From NCBI RefSeq assembly GCF_011578285.1, contig NZ_CP049916.1:62001-126000 (forward strand): 64,000 nucleotides of DNA. Reading direction: 5' to 3'. Positions within the stretch are counted from its first letter, which is position 1, and each line of letters begins with the position of its first letter. Source of the stretch: Acinetobacter lanii. Its GTDB lineage: Bacteria; Pseudomonadota; Gammaproteobacteria; Pseudomonadales; Moraxellaceae. Below, piece by piece: positions 1 to 9,872 of this stretch. Both the position numbers and the translations under genes were made by a program. The notes under the pieces were generated by a model, which was not told the DNA's origin, ran no database searches, and saw nothing but the letters and a program-made list of their open reading frames with translations.

Positions 1-203
1 ATGTTTTTGATAAACAAATACTAAATTTTAACCAATTTCGGTAAAAAAAATATTTTGGTAAAAAAAATGTAAAAAACGATGATTGATATAGATATATTCA
101 ATGACTTTTTGATGCCAAAAGGCAGTGTTCAGGTGAAGCATTAGATTAAAAGCAACAACTTCATTTTAAACTTTAAATGTATAAATGCAGCTGTTGCTTA
201 AGC
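1..203. other. AT-rich left edge without a gene
   Basis: This stretch lies downstream of the ssuB stop codon. I see no reading frame of useful length and no clear terminator hairpin. The only pattern is a 12-bp direct repeat, GGTAAAAAAAAT, at 40-51 and 57-68. Confidence 0.5.
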
Positions 204-998
204 TTAGGTTGAAAGTACAGCATTTAAAACACGCTGTTCCAATTCAGCAAATTCCACTCCCTTTTGGCGTGGACGGGGTAATTCTACTTTAAATTGATGG
301 GCAATATGACCTTTATCGAGCAGAATAATGCGATCGGCCAATTGTACCGCTTCACTGACATCATGGGTCACCAACATAGTGGTAAAGCCTTGCTCTAACC
401 ATAAACGCTCAATTAAGGCCTGCATGTCTAAACGAGTAAGTGCATCTAAAGCACCCAAAGGTTCATCAAGTAATAAAATACGTGGCGTATGGGATAAAGC
501 ACGTGCTAAGGCAGCGCGTTGGCGTTGACCACCAGACAATTGCGCCGGCCAGAGTTCGGCTTTTTCATTCAAACCAACTTTGCCCAGCAATTGTTCGGCT
601 TTGTGATGTTGGTCTTTGTTCAGCCCCAATTGCACATTTTTTAAGATACTTTTCCATGGCAATAAACGTGGGTCTTGGAACATCACCCGAATGTCATCGG
701 AAGTAATGCCTTCACGGAAATTCAGTGCCGATTTAAATTTGATTTCACCGTAGCTTGGCTGTTCAAGATCTGCAATTAAACGCAGGAGGGTACTTTTCCC
801 ACAGCCACTGCGACCAACAATCGCGACAAATTCACCTGGTTCAATATGTAAGTCGAGGTCTTCTAATACTTTAACTTTGCCGTAAAATTTGTGCAGTTGC
901 TCAATATGAATTTCTGCACCAATTTTTTGTTTTTCTTGTTCTGTTGAAGCTTCAGGAGCAAGATCATGGGCATATTGTTGAATACTAAGATCTGTCAT
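204..998 (-). CDS. ssuB: Sulfonate ABC transporter ATPase SsuB
   Basis: This is the cytoplasmic ATPase that powers sulfonate import. Counting from the chosen start, Walker A (GRSGCGKS) lies at about residues 62-69, the Q-loop near 108, the LSGGQRQ signature at 154-160, Walker B (ILLLDEP) at 174-180 and the switch histidine near 212. The size of 264 residues is normal for the SsuB/TauB/NrtD group. I place the start at 998 rather than the ATG at 1004, because AGGAG then sits six bases upstream; at 1004 it would abut the start codon. The gene begins right after the ssuC stop and is the last gene of the ssu operon. Substrate assignment rests on the adjacent ssuD and ssuA genes. Confidence 0.93.
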   Translation of the reverse strand: MTDLSIQQYAHDLAPEASTEQEKQKIGAEIHIEQLHKFYGKVKVLEDLDLHIEPGEFVAIVGRSGCGKSTLLRLIADLEQPSYGEIKFKSALNFREGITSDDIRVMFQDPRLLPWKSILKNVQLGLNKDQHHKAEQLLGKVGLNEKAELWPAQLSGGQRQRAALARALSHTPRILLLDEPLGALDALTRLDMQALIERLWLEQGFTTMLVTHDVSEAVQLADRIILLDKGHIAHQFKVELPRPRQKGVEFAELEQRVLNAVLST

Positions 999-1007
999 GA
1001 TCATCTC

Positions 1008-1817
1008 CTATTTTTGATAACCCGGATGCCAGCGCAGCAAATACTTTTCCAGTGATATCGCAAGCACATCGGCCAATTTACCGAGTAGGGCATACAGCAG
1101 AATCCCTACCAGCACCACATCGGTCTGTAAAAATTCACGTGCATTCATGGTCATATAACCGATGCCGGCTTGAGCAGAAATGGTTTCCGCCACAATCAGT
1201 AACACCCACACCAAACCTAAGGCAAAACGTAAACCGACCAAGATTGAAGGCAATGCACCCGGCAAAATAATCTCTTTATATAACTGCCAACGGGTTAAAC
1301 CATAGCTTTTGCCCATTTCAATCAATTGTGGATCGACCGAGCGAATCCCGTGATAGGTATTGATATAAATCGGGAAAAACACCCCAATCGCGACCAGAAA
1401 CAGTTTTGATGTTTCATCAATGCCGAACCACAAAATCACCAATGGAATCAGCGCAAGCGCCGGAATATTACGGATCATTTGCAAGGTGGTATCGAGTAAA
1501 GTCGATGCGATCTTGGATGAACCGTTGAGTAGACCTAAAAAAAGCCCTAAACCACCGCCAATCAATAAGCCGATCAGCGCACGACCTGCACTGACTTTGA
1601 CATGTTTCCACAGTTCGCCACTCATTAGTAAATCCCAAAAAGCCACCACTACAGCGGTAGGCGCAGGGAGTACACGAGTTTCTAATACCCCTGAGACAGA
1701 TAACAGTTGCCAGATGGCAATCAGGAAAATCGGCACCAACCAAGGCAGCAAGCGCTGCCCCAATTGTTTAGACCCACGAGCAACTAAACTTTCCGTTTGA
1801 GCTGTTTGAGTAGTCAT
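1008..1817 (-). CDS. ssuC: Sulfonate ABC transporter permease SsuC
   Basis: This is the inner-membrane permease of the sulfonate importer. It is a 269-residue BPD_transp_1-type protein with about six hydrophobic segments, the first near residues 25-45. The cytoplasmic EAA-type loop is visible in the segment with [21 protein letters not shown], around residues 170-190. One permease gene is present here, so SsuC presumably works as a homodimer with two SsuB subunits. Its start overlaps the ssuD stop by four bases, which indicates translational coupling. Confidence 0.93.
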   Translation of the reverse strand: MTTQTAQTESLVARGSKQLGQRLLPWLVPIFLIAIWQLLSVSGVLETRVLPAPTAVVVAFWDLLMSGELWKHVKVSAGRALIGLLIGGGLGLFLGLLNGSSKIASTLLDTTLQMIRNIPALALIPLVILWFGIDETSKLFLVAIGVFFPIYINTYHGIRSVDPQLIEMGKSYGLTRWQLYKEIILPGALPSILVGLRFALGLVWVLLIVAETISAQAGIGYMTMNAREFLQTDVVLVGILLYALLGKLADVLAISLEKYLLRWHPGYQK

Positions 1818-2989
1818 GCTGGCTCCTGAGATTTAACCTCTTTCTTCGCCTCATCTGCCACGTAGTTATTCGCTACGATTTCACCAAATGGACCCGTTAA
1901 ATTCGGTTGTGCCAATTTTTCACGTGTTTCTAAGGGTAGAAGTGGGAACACCAATTCAGCAAAACGAATTGATTCTTCGAGGTGTGGATAGCCTGAGAAG
2001 ATGAAAGTATCAATACCGAGATCCGCATATTCTTGAATGCGATCTGCCACGGTTTGTGGGTCGCCCACTAGCGCTGTACCTGCACCACCACGAACAAGAC
2101 CGACACCCGCCCACAGGTTTGGCGAAACTTCGAGTTTGGTACGGTCGCCATTGTGAAGTTCGGCCATACGACGTTGACCAATCGAGTCCATAGTTTTGAA
2201 TTTGGCTTGTGCAGCTGCAATGGTGGCATCATCCACATACTGAATCAGCTCTTCAGCCGCTTGCCATGCCTCTTCATTGGTTTCACGTACAATGACATGC
2301 AGACGAATACCATAGTTCAGGGTGCGACCTTTGGCAGCTGCTTTGACACGCACATTTTCAAGTTTTTCTTTGACCGCTGCAGGTGGCTCACCCCAAGTCA
2401 AATAGGTATCGACTTGATCAACTGCCAGTTCAACCGCATCATCAGATGAACCACCGAACCAAAGCGGTGGATAAGGTTTTTGAATTGGTGGATACAATAG
2501 TTTTGCATGTTCAACCTGTAGACGCTCACCATTAAAGCTGAAGCTTTCACCAGTATGCGAACGGGTTAAAATTTCACGCCAAATTTTGGTGTATTCAGTG
2601 GCTGTTTTATAACGCGTTGCGTGGTCTTCATAGACACCATCACCTTTTAACTCTTGTTCATCACCACCTGTAACCAAGTTCAGCAGTACACGACCACCCG
2701 ATAAACGGTCAAAAGTCGCTGCCATACGTGCTGCCAATGCAGGCGTGGTTACCCCTGGGCGTAATGCCACAAGGAATTTTAAGTTTTTGGTGGCATCAAT
2801 TAGGCTTGCTGCTGTGATCCATGGGTCTTCACAAGAACGACCTGTTGGAATCAATACACCTTCATAACCCAAATTGTCGACCGCAACGGCAATCTGTTTC
2901 ATATAAGCGTGGTCGACTTGGCGCGCGCCTTTGCTGGTACCTAAATAACGACTGTCACCGTGTGTAGGAATAAACCAGAAAATTTTCAT
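1814..2989 (-). CDS. ssuD: FMNH2-dependent alkanesulfonate monooxygenase SsuD
   Basis: SsuD cleaves alkanesulfonates with FMNH2 and oxygen to an aldehyde and sulfite, supplying sulfur when sulfate and cysteine are scarce. The 391-residue sequence carries family hallmarks: WFIPTHGD near the N terminus, IPTGRSCED with Cys53 at the position of the catalytically important cysteine in E. coli SsuD, and GIRLHVIVR holding the Arg and His pair near residue 226. A GAAGGA ribosome-binding site precedes the ATG. The enzyme needs reduced flavin from a partner such as SsuE, and no ssuE-like gene is present in this operon or elsewhere in the window. Confidence 0.95.
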   Translation of the reverse strand: MKIFWFIPTHGDSRYLGTSKGARQVDHAYMKQIAVAVDNLGYEGVLIPTGRSCEDPWITAASLIDATKNLKFLVALRPGVTTPALAARMAATFDRLSGGRVLLNLVTGGDEQELKGDGVYEDHATRYKTATEYTKIWREILTRSHTGESFSFNGERLQVEHAKLLYPPIQKPYPPLWFGGSSDDAVELAVDQVDTYLTWGEPPAAVKEKLENVRVKAAAKGRTLNYGIRLHVIVRETNEEAWQAAEELIQYVDDATIAAAQAKFKTMDSIGQRRMAELHNGDRTKLEVSPNLWAGVGLVRGGAGTALVGDPQTVADRIQEYADLGIDTFIFSGYPHLEESIRFAELVFPLLPLETREKLAQPNLTGPFGEIVANNYVADEAKKEVKSQEPA

Positions 2990-3008
2990 AACTTCGTCCT
3001 TCGAAATA

Positions 3009-4001
3009 TTACTTTGATGCCCAAACGGCGTGTTTAATTTGGATTGGTTTTGGGATGATTTTTAACTCGGCAAAACGATCTGCCAGCTGTTGCTGATCAG
3101 CAATGACTTTTGCAGTGAGTGGGGCAGCACCCGAAGGTGATGGGCGACGGTTGATAAATAATTGGCTGACATTGGGTTTAACCCCAGTGGTTTGCGCAAA
3201 AATTTGTGCTGTTTCCGTTTTATGGCTTTGTACCCATTTGTCAGCCACATTAATTTGCTTGATAAAGCCTTTGACTACTTGCGGGCTTTGTTGAATGAAT
3301 TTGCCTGATGCCAAATAGAAAGTGTAATTCGGGCTTAAGCCTTGACCTGTGGTTAAGACTTTGGCTTTGTCTTCAACTTGCGCAGCGCCGTAGTAGGGGT
3401 CCCAAATCGCCCAGGCATCGACCGCACCTTTTTGGAATGCAGCACGTGCATCCGCAGGGCTGAGCCAAATCGGTTGAATGTCGGTCCATTGCAAGCCGGC
3501 TTTTTTTACCGCTTGCACAAGTAAGTAATGTGAACTTGAACCACGATGCACCGCAATACGTTTACCTTTGAGTTGCTTAAGCTGGGTAATGCTTGAGTTG
3601 GCAGGGACTAAAATTGCAGATGCCAATGGCTTCGCTGTTTCATAAGCAATATAGGTCAGGGGCTTGTTGCCCGCTTGCGCATACACAGGAGGCGTATCTC
3701 CTGTAGTCCCGATATCTACTGAACCGACAGCCAATGCTTCTAAAATTTGTGGACCACCGGGAAACTCGTTCCATGAAATTTTGGCATTGGGAAATTCTTT
3801 TTCGAACAGCTTTTGTTGTTTCGCAATCACCACATTGACCGATGATTTTTGATAGCCAATCCGCAGTTCTTTAACGGTTGGATCGACTGCCCAAGCCGCT
3901 GTTGAACCCATCATCACACAGGCAATCAACATGGCATTCAGGCTATGTGCTGAAGTGTTAAACCAGGTTAGGGTTTGATTGGTGCTGTGTTGTGGGGTCA
4001 T
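3009..4001 (-). CDS. ssuA: Periplasmic aliphatic sulfonate-binding protein SsuA
   Basis: This is the soluble substrate receptor of the sulfonate importer. The 330-residue protein has a long N region, a hydrophobic stretch and a probable signal-peptidase I site after AWA at residue 38. The mature part has SsuA/TauA hallmarks including [20 protein letters not shown] and the [21 protein letters not shown] segment. A GAGGA ribosome-binding site precedes the ATG. It lies between ssuD and a second, related binding-protein gene, so the operon encodes two receptors for one permease and ATPase pair. The ligand preference of each cannot be read from sequence. Confidence 0.9.
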   Translation of the reverse strand: MTPQHSTNQTLTWFNTSAHSLNAMLIACVMMGSTAAWAVDPTVKELRIGYQKSSVNVVIAKQQKLFEKEFPNAKISWNEFPGGPQILEALAVGSVDIGTTGDTPPVYAQAGNKPLTYIAYETAKPLASAILVPANSSITQLKQLKGKRIAVHRGSSSHYLLVQAVKKAGLQWTDIQPIWLSPADARAAFQKGAVDAWAIWDPYYGAAQVEDKAKVLTTGQGLSPNYTFYLASGKFIQQSPQVVKGFIKQINVADKWVQSHKTETAQIFAQTTGVKPNVSQLFINRRPSPSGAAPLTAKVIADQQQLADRFAELKIIPKPIQIKHAVWASK

Positions 4002-4067
4002 GCTTGTATCCTCTGGATGATGCTCAAAAGCAGTCTATTCTTTAATCAGTTATTGTTTGCTTGATTG

Positions 4068-5036
4068 TTATTTGCTCGCTGCCAAAATGGCGGCTTGGAT
4101 ATTGATTTTGTTGGGAATTAGTTTTTCTTGATAAAACGCATCTGCGACAAATTGTTGTTCTTTGGCCACTTGCGCTGAAATCGGGGTCACACCAAAGCCC
4201 ATACGTGAAATCGAAGATTTCAGTACATCGAAGGACAAGCCCGTCGGTTTCTCTAACAGTTTGCTCGCTTCATCTTGATGCGTAGAGACCCATTGCGTGG
4301 TGTCATTCAGTTGTTTCACTACCGCGTTCAACACTTTAGGATGCTGTTCAGCAAATTTACGATCTGCCAAATAGAACTGATGGTTGCTGACCAAGTTCTC
4401 TCCTGTGGCAATGATACGTGCACCAATTTGTTGTTCCGCCGCAGCGAAGAACGGATCCCAAATCACCCAGGCATCGACTGAACCCCGTTCAAAGGCAGCA
4501 CGAGCATCCGATGGCGGTAAGTACACCACTTCAATGTTACTGAGCTGAAGATTATTTTTCTCAAGCATTTTTAATAACAGATAGTGAACATTTGACCCTT
4601 TATTCAAAGCCACGCGTTTGCCTTTTAGGTCTTGAATGCTTTGAATGTCTGAATCTTTTTGAACAATCAATGCTTCAGCTTTTGGCGCAGCCGGTTGATT
4701 GGCGATGTAGACTAAATTTGAATTGGCCGCTTGCGCAAAAATAGGCGGTGCTTCACCAGCTTCACCAAACACCACACTGCCAACATTGAGACCTTCAAGG
4801 AGTTGTGGGCCTGCCGGAAATTCAACCCAACGAATATTCACGCCTTGCTGTTTTAATGCGGTTTCCAGTACACCACGCTCTTTGACAATCGGTAGAACAC
4901 CGTACTTTTGAAAGCCAATGTTTAAGGTCACGGTTTCGGTTTCTTTCTTTCCGCATCCTGAAATCAGCATGAGCGTTGCAACCACTGAAGATACGGCCAA
5001 TGTTTTGGTCAAAGACTTTGCGTTGATGCTCGTCAT
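4068..5036 (-). CDS. Second sulfonate-binding protein, lipoprotein type
   Basis: This 322-residue protein is a paralogue of the neighbouring SsuA; both share the FPAGPQ/FPGGPQ, Gx[20 protein letters not shown] and DARAAFxxGxVDAWxIWDP segments. It differs at the N terminus, where the lipobox LISGC predicts lipid attachment at Cys28 and anchoring to a membrane rather than release into the periplasm. It is the first gene of the ssu operon, 66 bp upstream of ssuA. The GAGGAG site lies about 11 bases from the chosen ATG, somewhat far. It probably captures a different sulfonate, or acts as a tethered receptor; both ideas are inference. Confidence 0.85.
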   Translation of the reverse strand: MTSINAKSLTKTLAVSSVVATLMLISGCGKKETETVTLNIGFQKYGVLPIVKERGVLETALKQQGVNIRWVEFPAGPQLLEGLNVGSVVFGEAGEAPPIFAQAANSNLVYIANQPAAPKAEALIVQKDSDIQSIQDLKGKRVALNKGSNVHYLLLKMLEKNNLQLSNIEVVYLPPSDARAAFERGSVDAWVIWDPFFAAAEQQIGARIIATGENLVSNHQFYLADRKFAEQHPKVLNAVVKQLNDTTQWVSTHQDEASKLLEKPTGLSFDVLKSSISRMGFGVTPISAQVAKEQQFVADAFYQEKLIPNKINIQAAILAASK

Positions 5037-5118
5037 GCGATGTCATACTCCTCTAATTGAAAAGATGGATGGAAACGGATTGCAAGAAACCCACAGTAGA
5101 GCGTTACCTTAAATCCTT

Positions 5119-5210
5119 TTCTTATTCTTAAAAAATAAGAAATCAGGAATTCCTAATGAAGAAAAAAGATAAATAAAAAAGTGCAAAACTTATGCATTTT
5201 TCAGCATAAG
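5119..5210. promoter_or_regulatory. Two CTTAT...ATAAG dyads upstream of the ssu operon
   Basis: Two inverted repeats with the same outer pentamers lie 83-174 bp upstream of the first ssu gene. One is CTTAT-N9-ATAAG at 5121-5139, extended by two flanking bases on each side to 5119-5141. The other is CTTAT-N12-ATAAG at 5189-5210, extended inward by GC. The position suits an activator site, for example for a CysB-type LysR regulator, but no regulator gene is adjacent and the assignment is a guess. Confidence 0.35.
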
Positions 5211-5379
5211 AAAATTGTATTTAATTTTGAATTTAATTTTTTAAATATTTGATTTAATTAATAAATATTTAGATTTTATGTGGGGGTTTAAAGGGTGAAA
5301 ATTTTTTAAAATTTCATGCAATATGCTGTTGTGATTTTCGAAGATAAGCTTATAAAAAAAATAGCTATACCGAGATAAG

Positions 5380-5405
5380 AAAAGCCACCGAATCAGGTGG
5401 CTTTT
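5380..5405 (-). terminator. argA terminator
   Basis: The arms AAAAGCCACC and GGTGGCTTTT flank a 6-base loop, 22 bp past the argA stop codon. On the minus strand the hairpin is followed by TTTTCTTATC. Confidence 0.65.
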
Positions 5406-5427
5406 CAAAGGAAATGCATCAATGTAT

Positions 5428-6780
5428 TTAGAGTGGTTTTTTACACACGATTGAATTACGTTGAAAATTATATAACGCTTGGCGTGCCTGAGGCAGATCA
5501 TCGACACTGGCATTTTCAAAGCCTTGTTCTAAAAACCAATGCGCCGTGCGTGTGGTCAATATAAACAATTGCTGAATGCCCAGCTCTTTGGCTTTTTCTT
5601 CTAAATAATGCAAGATTTGACTACCACGATTAGATTTACGATAGCTTGGATGTACCGCCACACAAGCAATTTCAGCAGATTTCAGTTCATTGGATGTGAC
5701 CGGAATCGGATACAGTGCGGCACAGGCCAAGATCATGCCATCACGCTCAATCACGGCAAATTGTTCGATTTCACTTTCTAGACGTTCGCGTGAACGATAA
5801 ACCAAGATCCCTTCTTGCTCTAATGGACGCAATAGATTGATCAGACCACCGACATCCTGAATATTGGCGGTACGGACTTCTTCATAATGGGCATCGGTGA
5901 CCATGGTGCCGTGACCATCGCGCGTGAACAATTCTTCAAGCAAGGCACCATCATGCGCATAAGACAGCAAATGCACCCGATGCACCCCTTGTAATGAGGC
6001 TTCTTTGGCTTTTTCTAAATGCAGCGCAATCTCATAGTTAGAGTCTTTATATTTGGCAATGTGCAGATCGAGTTGATGCGGCGTGATTTCACGAAGCAAC
6101 TTGCCAAATTCATCAAGTAAGCCTTGCTGACTGCCCAAGAAAACTAACTTATCGGCCTTTAAATGGATTGCGGTTTTGGTCGCCACTTCTTCTGCCAACA
6201 GGTTATACACTTCACCTGTGGTGGAATAGCCCGAAGGACCGAGCAACACAATATTGTGATTGTCTAATTGTTTTAAAATCGCTTCGCTATCGACCGAACG
6301 CACTTCACCTGAGAGTTGGTAATTGATCCCATCTCGAATGCCATAGGGTTTCGCTGTAACAAAGTTACCTGAAACCACATCGATGCGAGCGCCGTACATC
6401 GGCGAGTTGGCAAGTCCCATGGAAAGCAAGGCTTCAATTTGCAAGCGAATCGCGCCGACTGCACTCATCACAGCATTGAGGGATTCACGGGTGGTGATGC
6501 GGCGACCATGATGGAAGGGACTGACAATGTTTTTTTCTTTGAGATTGTCACTGATTTGTGGACGTGCACCATGTACCAAGATCAGTCGAATACCAAGCGA
6601 ATGCAATAGTGCAATGTCATGAATAATGTGCTGAAAATTATCACTCAGTAGCGCTTCACCACCAAACATCAGCACAAAGGTTTTGTTGCGATGGGCATTG
6701 ATATAGGGCGCAGAGTTTCGAAACCAATGCACATACTGTTGCGCTGTGCTTTGTGTTGTTTCTACAGAATCTAGTTGCAT
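5428..6780 (-). CDS. argA: N-acetylglutamate synthase ArgA
   Basis: ArgA acetylates glutamate with acetyl-CoA, the first step of arginine synthesis. The 450-residue protein has the classical two-domain form. An amino-acid-kinase-like domain covers about residues 30-290, with FVLMFGGEAL and LILVHGARPQI near its start; it binds arginine for feedback control in the family. A GNAT acetyltransferase domain follows from about 300, with IACVAVHPSYRKSNRGSQIL as the acetyl-CoA loop. The gene stands alone, with its own terminator. Confidence 0.96.
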   Translation of the reverse strand: MQLDSVETTQSTAQQYVHWFRNSAPYINAHRNKTFVLMFGGEALLSDNFQHIIHDIALLHSLGIRLILVHGARPQISDNLKEKNIVSPFHHGRRITTRESLNAVMSAVGAIRLQIEALLSMGLANSPMYGARIDVVSGNFVTAKPYGIRDGINYQLSGEVRSVDSEAILKQLDNHNIVLLGPSGYSTTGEVYNLLAEEVATKTAIHLKADKLVFLGSQQGLLDEFGKLLREITPHQLDLHIAKYKDSNYEIALHLEKAKEASLQGVHRVHLLSYAHDGALLEELFTRDGHGTMVTDAHYEEVRTANIQDVGGLINLLRPLEQEGILVYRSRERLESEIEQFAVIERDGMILACAALYPIPVTSNELKSAEIACVAVHPSYRKSNRGSQILHYLEEKAKELGIQQLFILTTRTAHWFLEQGFENASVDDLPQARQALYNFQRNSIVCKKPL

Positions 6781-6881
6781 AGCTGTACCGATTTCACCCT
6801 ATATGTAGATCTGATTCTAAACAAAAAAATGCAGTTCTACACCTGTGTTATGCAATTGAGGCATAGATCGTTTCCATGTGC

Positions 6882-6914
6882 CAAAAAAAATCCCAAACAA
6901 GGTTTGGGATTTTA
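6882..6914 (-). terminator. Terminator after the first RcnB-like gene
   Basis: The arms AAATCCCAAAC and GTTTGGGATTT form an 11-bp stem with a 3-base loop, followed by a U-run when read on the minus strand. It lies 36 bp past the stop codon at 6950. Confidence 0.8.
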
Positions 6915-6949
6915 ATCATCAACTCAGCATGGCTAAGTCGAGTAAGGAC

Positions 6950-7297
6950 TTAGTTGATAATTTTAACGATCTTGTCATTGCGCTCATTCACCAACACATA
7001 GTCGCCATTGATTTTGTACCACTGTTGATTACGGTTGGCTTTTGGCAAACGTTTCAAGGTGCTGTTGCTGACCTCATAACGTGGCGAGCTGTATTGGCGT
7101 GGTAAGGTTTGACCAGTACGCCAATCACGGCTTGGGTTGACAGCGCGGTTGTAGCGGTTGTCACGACCTTTATCATTCCAATGCGTTTTATCACGTGAAT
7201 CATAGCGATGGTCACGATGATCATTTGGGGCTGCGATTGCGCTTGCAGATAGGATTGCGCTCATAGAAAAGGCGATTGCGCTGAGTATTTTTTTCAT
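6950..7297 (-). CDS. RcnB-like small secreted protein
   Basis: This 115-residue protein has a clear signal peptide ending at AIAA near residue 23, so it is exported. The mature part is rich in His, Asp, Arg and Asn, and it ends with the RcnB-family tail WYKINGDYVLV...KIVKI. E. coli RcnB is a periplasmic protein linked to nickel and cobalt homeostasis, but the family is broad and metal binding here is only suggested by composition. A paralogue lies about 330 bp upstream on the same strand with its own terminator, so the two are separate units. Confidence 0.75.
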   Translation of the reverse strand: MKKILSAIAFSMSAILSASAIAAPNDHRDHRYDSRDKTHWNDKGRDNRYNRAVNPSRDWRTGQTLPRQYSSPRYEVSNSTLKRLPKANRNQQWYKINGDYVLVNERNDKIVKIIN

Positions 7298-7500
7298 TGT
7301 ATTGACCTCTGTATTTTTGATCTGTGTTTCGATGATTTCAAATTACTCGATCATGTGAGATAAACCGTGAAGAGATCACATTGAATTGTGAACAGTATGA
7401 AGATTTTGTGGAGATAGATGAAATGTCACATATGTTAATGAATAAATAGAGGTGAACAACACTAAGATCAAAGATGCATAGCAGCATCATCTTCATTTAA

Positions 7501-7521
7501 AACGCTCAGCTTTAGAGCGTT
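7501..7521. other. Hairpin AACGCTC/GAGCGTT
   Basis: A 7-bp inverted repeat with a 7-base loop. It follows the stronger terminator at 7544-7573 in the minus direction and may act as a second stop. It has no U-run. Confidence 0.4.
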
Positions 7522-7543
7522 CAACTCGATCAAATTTCAGCAA

Positions 7544-7573
7544 TAAAAAAAGCTCAAAACTAGGTTTGAGCTT
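7544..7573 (-). terminator. Terminator after the second RcnB-like gene
   Basis: The arms AAGCTCAAA and TTTGAGCTT form a 9-bp stem, followed on the minus strand by a seven-base U-run. It lies about 50 bp past the stop codon at 7625. Confidence 0.8.
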
Positions 7574-7624
7574 GATTGAAAATAGGGGGCTGCGGAAATG
7601 AAATAGGGTTCAGATTAAACCGAC

Positions 7625-8035
7625 TTAGTTTTGTTGAATACGAACAATATTGTTATTGTGCGAATCGACCAAGATGTAATCATTGTTAATCTTGTACCAT
7701 TGTTGATTACGTGAAGGTTTTGGCAGATTATTTTCTTTAAAGTCTGCTTTATAACTGTTACCACGATAATGCTGTGGCATCACATAACCGGTTTGCCATT
7801 TGTGCTGTTGCAAACGTTTAACCCCGCGTTCTTCACGGACTTTACGACGGTCTTGAAAATCTCGCTCATCGGCATTGCGATGGTCACGTTTATCAAAACC
7901 ATTGCCACGCTCTTTTGGGCCACGTTGCTGTGCAGCATGATCATCACGATCGAAGCCATGAGGTGCCGCTGGCGCGAATGTTGAAACGAACATTGCACTC
8001 AAAGAAATTGTCAAAACTGTCAAAATCTTTTTCAT
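7625..8035 (-). CDS. RcnB-like small secreted protein, larger paralogue
   Basis: This 136-residue protein begins with a signal peptide (MKKILTVLTISLSAMF, cleavage near APAAP around residue 24). A highly charged His/Asp/Arg-rich stretch follows to about residue 75, then the RcnB tail with WYKINNDYILVDSHNNNIVRI. It closely resembles the neighbouring 115-residue protein in the tail (SRNQQWYKIN against NRNQQWYKIN), which suggests tandem duplication. It is likely periplasmic or envelope-associated. Function in metal or stress response is inference from the family. Confidence 0.75.
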   Translation of the reverse strand: MKKILTVLTISLSAMFVSTFAPAAPHGFDRDDHAAQQRGPKERGNGFDKRDHRNADERDFQDRRKVREERGVKRLQQHKWQTGYVMPQHYRGNSYKADFKENNLPKPSRNQQWYKINNDYILVDSHNNNIVRIQQN

Positions 8036-8415
8036 CTTGCGACCTCATTCACCTGTTGTGGCTTGGATTCAAACACTGTACTTAAAAAATGCAGAGAAAC
8101 TGTGAAGATTGCATATCTATTCGATTAAAAATGCAAAGATAATAAGAACATATTCTCATAAAAATAGAAACAAATTCAGCGCAATGATTGTGCTGATCAG
8201 CCTTTCAAGCGATTGTATCTGCCGTCATAAAATTTTAAAAAAGATTTGTAAATAAACATAAAATGTCGCAGAACTTGCACAAAGTGTTTTTATTTAAGAA
8301 TGGCTAAAGAGATGACGGGGTAATTTTTAATGAGGCGTTGCGAAAAGTGCTACTGAAACGATTTGAAAGCTAAAATCCTAGATAAGATTTAAAAAATGAG
8401 CTCGATTGAACTCAT
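8036..8415. other. Intergenic region, no gene seen
   Basis: This spacer lies upstream of the second RcnB-like gene and contains its presumed promoter. At its right end is the terminator of the 51-codon gene. I see no other feature. Confidence 0.5.
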
Positions 8416-8417
8416 TT
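8394..8417 (-). terminator. Terminator of the 51-codon gene
   Basis: The arms AAATGAG and CTCATTT flank a 10-base loop, with a short U-run following on the minus strand. The hairpin overlaps the last bases of the small gene's stop codon at 8416-8418. Confidence 0.55.
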
Positions 8418-8571
8418 AATTCCAGTGCTGATTTAAATCTAACAGCTGTTCTACAGCTTGCGCCACAGATTCGGCTTGGACTGCATCCTCCAAAGCGACA
8501 ATTAAACTGTTTGGCAGTTGCAGCTTTTGAATGCTGCGAATGGTGGCGGTTTTACGTAGTTGATCGGTCAT
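8416..8571 (-). CDS. Small hypothetical protein, 51 residues
   Basis: This is a short frame with an ATG at 8571 and TAA at 8416-8418. The product starts MTDQLRKTATIRSIQKLQLP and ends LLDLNQHWN. It is soluble and slightly acidic, and its middle part (LIVALEDAVQAESVAQAVEQLL) looks like an amphipathic helix. Support comes from the terminator hairpin directly at the stop codon and the surrounding gap, which would otherwise be nearly 900 bp without a gene. The upstream sequence has only a weak Shine-Dalgarno match (GGATTTCCC region). I do not recognise the family. Confidence 0.55.
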   Translation of the reverse strand: MTDQLRKTATIRSIQKLQLPNSLIVALEDAVQAESVAQAVEQLLDLNQHWN

Positions 8572-9729
<1,158 letters not shown>

Positions 9730-9872
9730 TCTAGCCGAGTAAAGCAGAATTTAAACCAAGACAATAAGTTTTTTCAGGCGCTTAAACTCTTAGGCGCTTG
9801 ATGAGCATAACCACAACAACAATCATAAAAAGCGCAGGTTTGATGCGCTAGAATTAAAAAGTTGAATCAATA

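Larger units (their letters stand above)
5037..5427. other. Intergenic region between the ssu operon and argA
   Basis: This AT-rich gap holds the presumed ssu promoter region with two dyads on its left half, and the argA terminator on its right. An overlapping minus-strand reading frame reaching into argA looks like chance, because it lacks a ribosome-binding site and runs out of frame with argA. Confidence 0.5.
7298..7624. other. Spacer between two RcnB-like genes
   Basis: This spacer holds the presumed promoter of the left RcnB-like gene and two hairpins near its right end, at 7501-7521 and 7550-7573. I see no gene in it. Confidence 0.55.

Noticed and set aside
5241..5519. A 92-codon minus-strand frame overlapping the end of argA
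   Set aside because: It is out of frame with argA, has no ribosome-binding site, and spans the argA terminator.
9730..9872. Terminator of dapB
   Set aside because: The visible AGGCGCTT copies are a direct rather than an inverted repeat, and the AGCGCA/TGCGCT hairpin near 9830-9850 has no U-run, so I do not call a terminator here.
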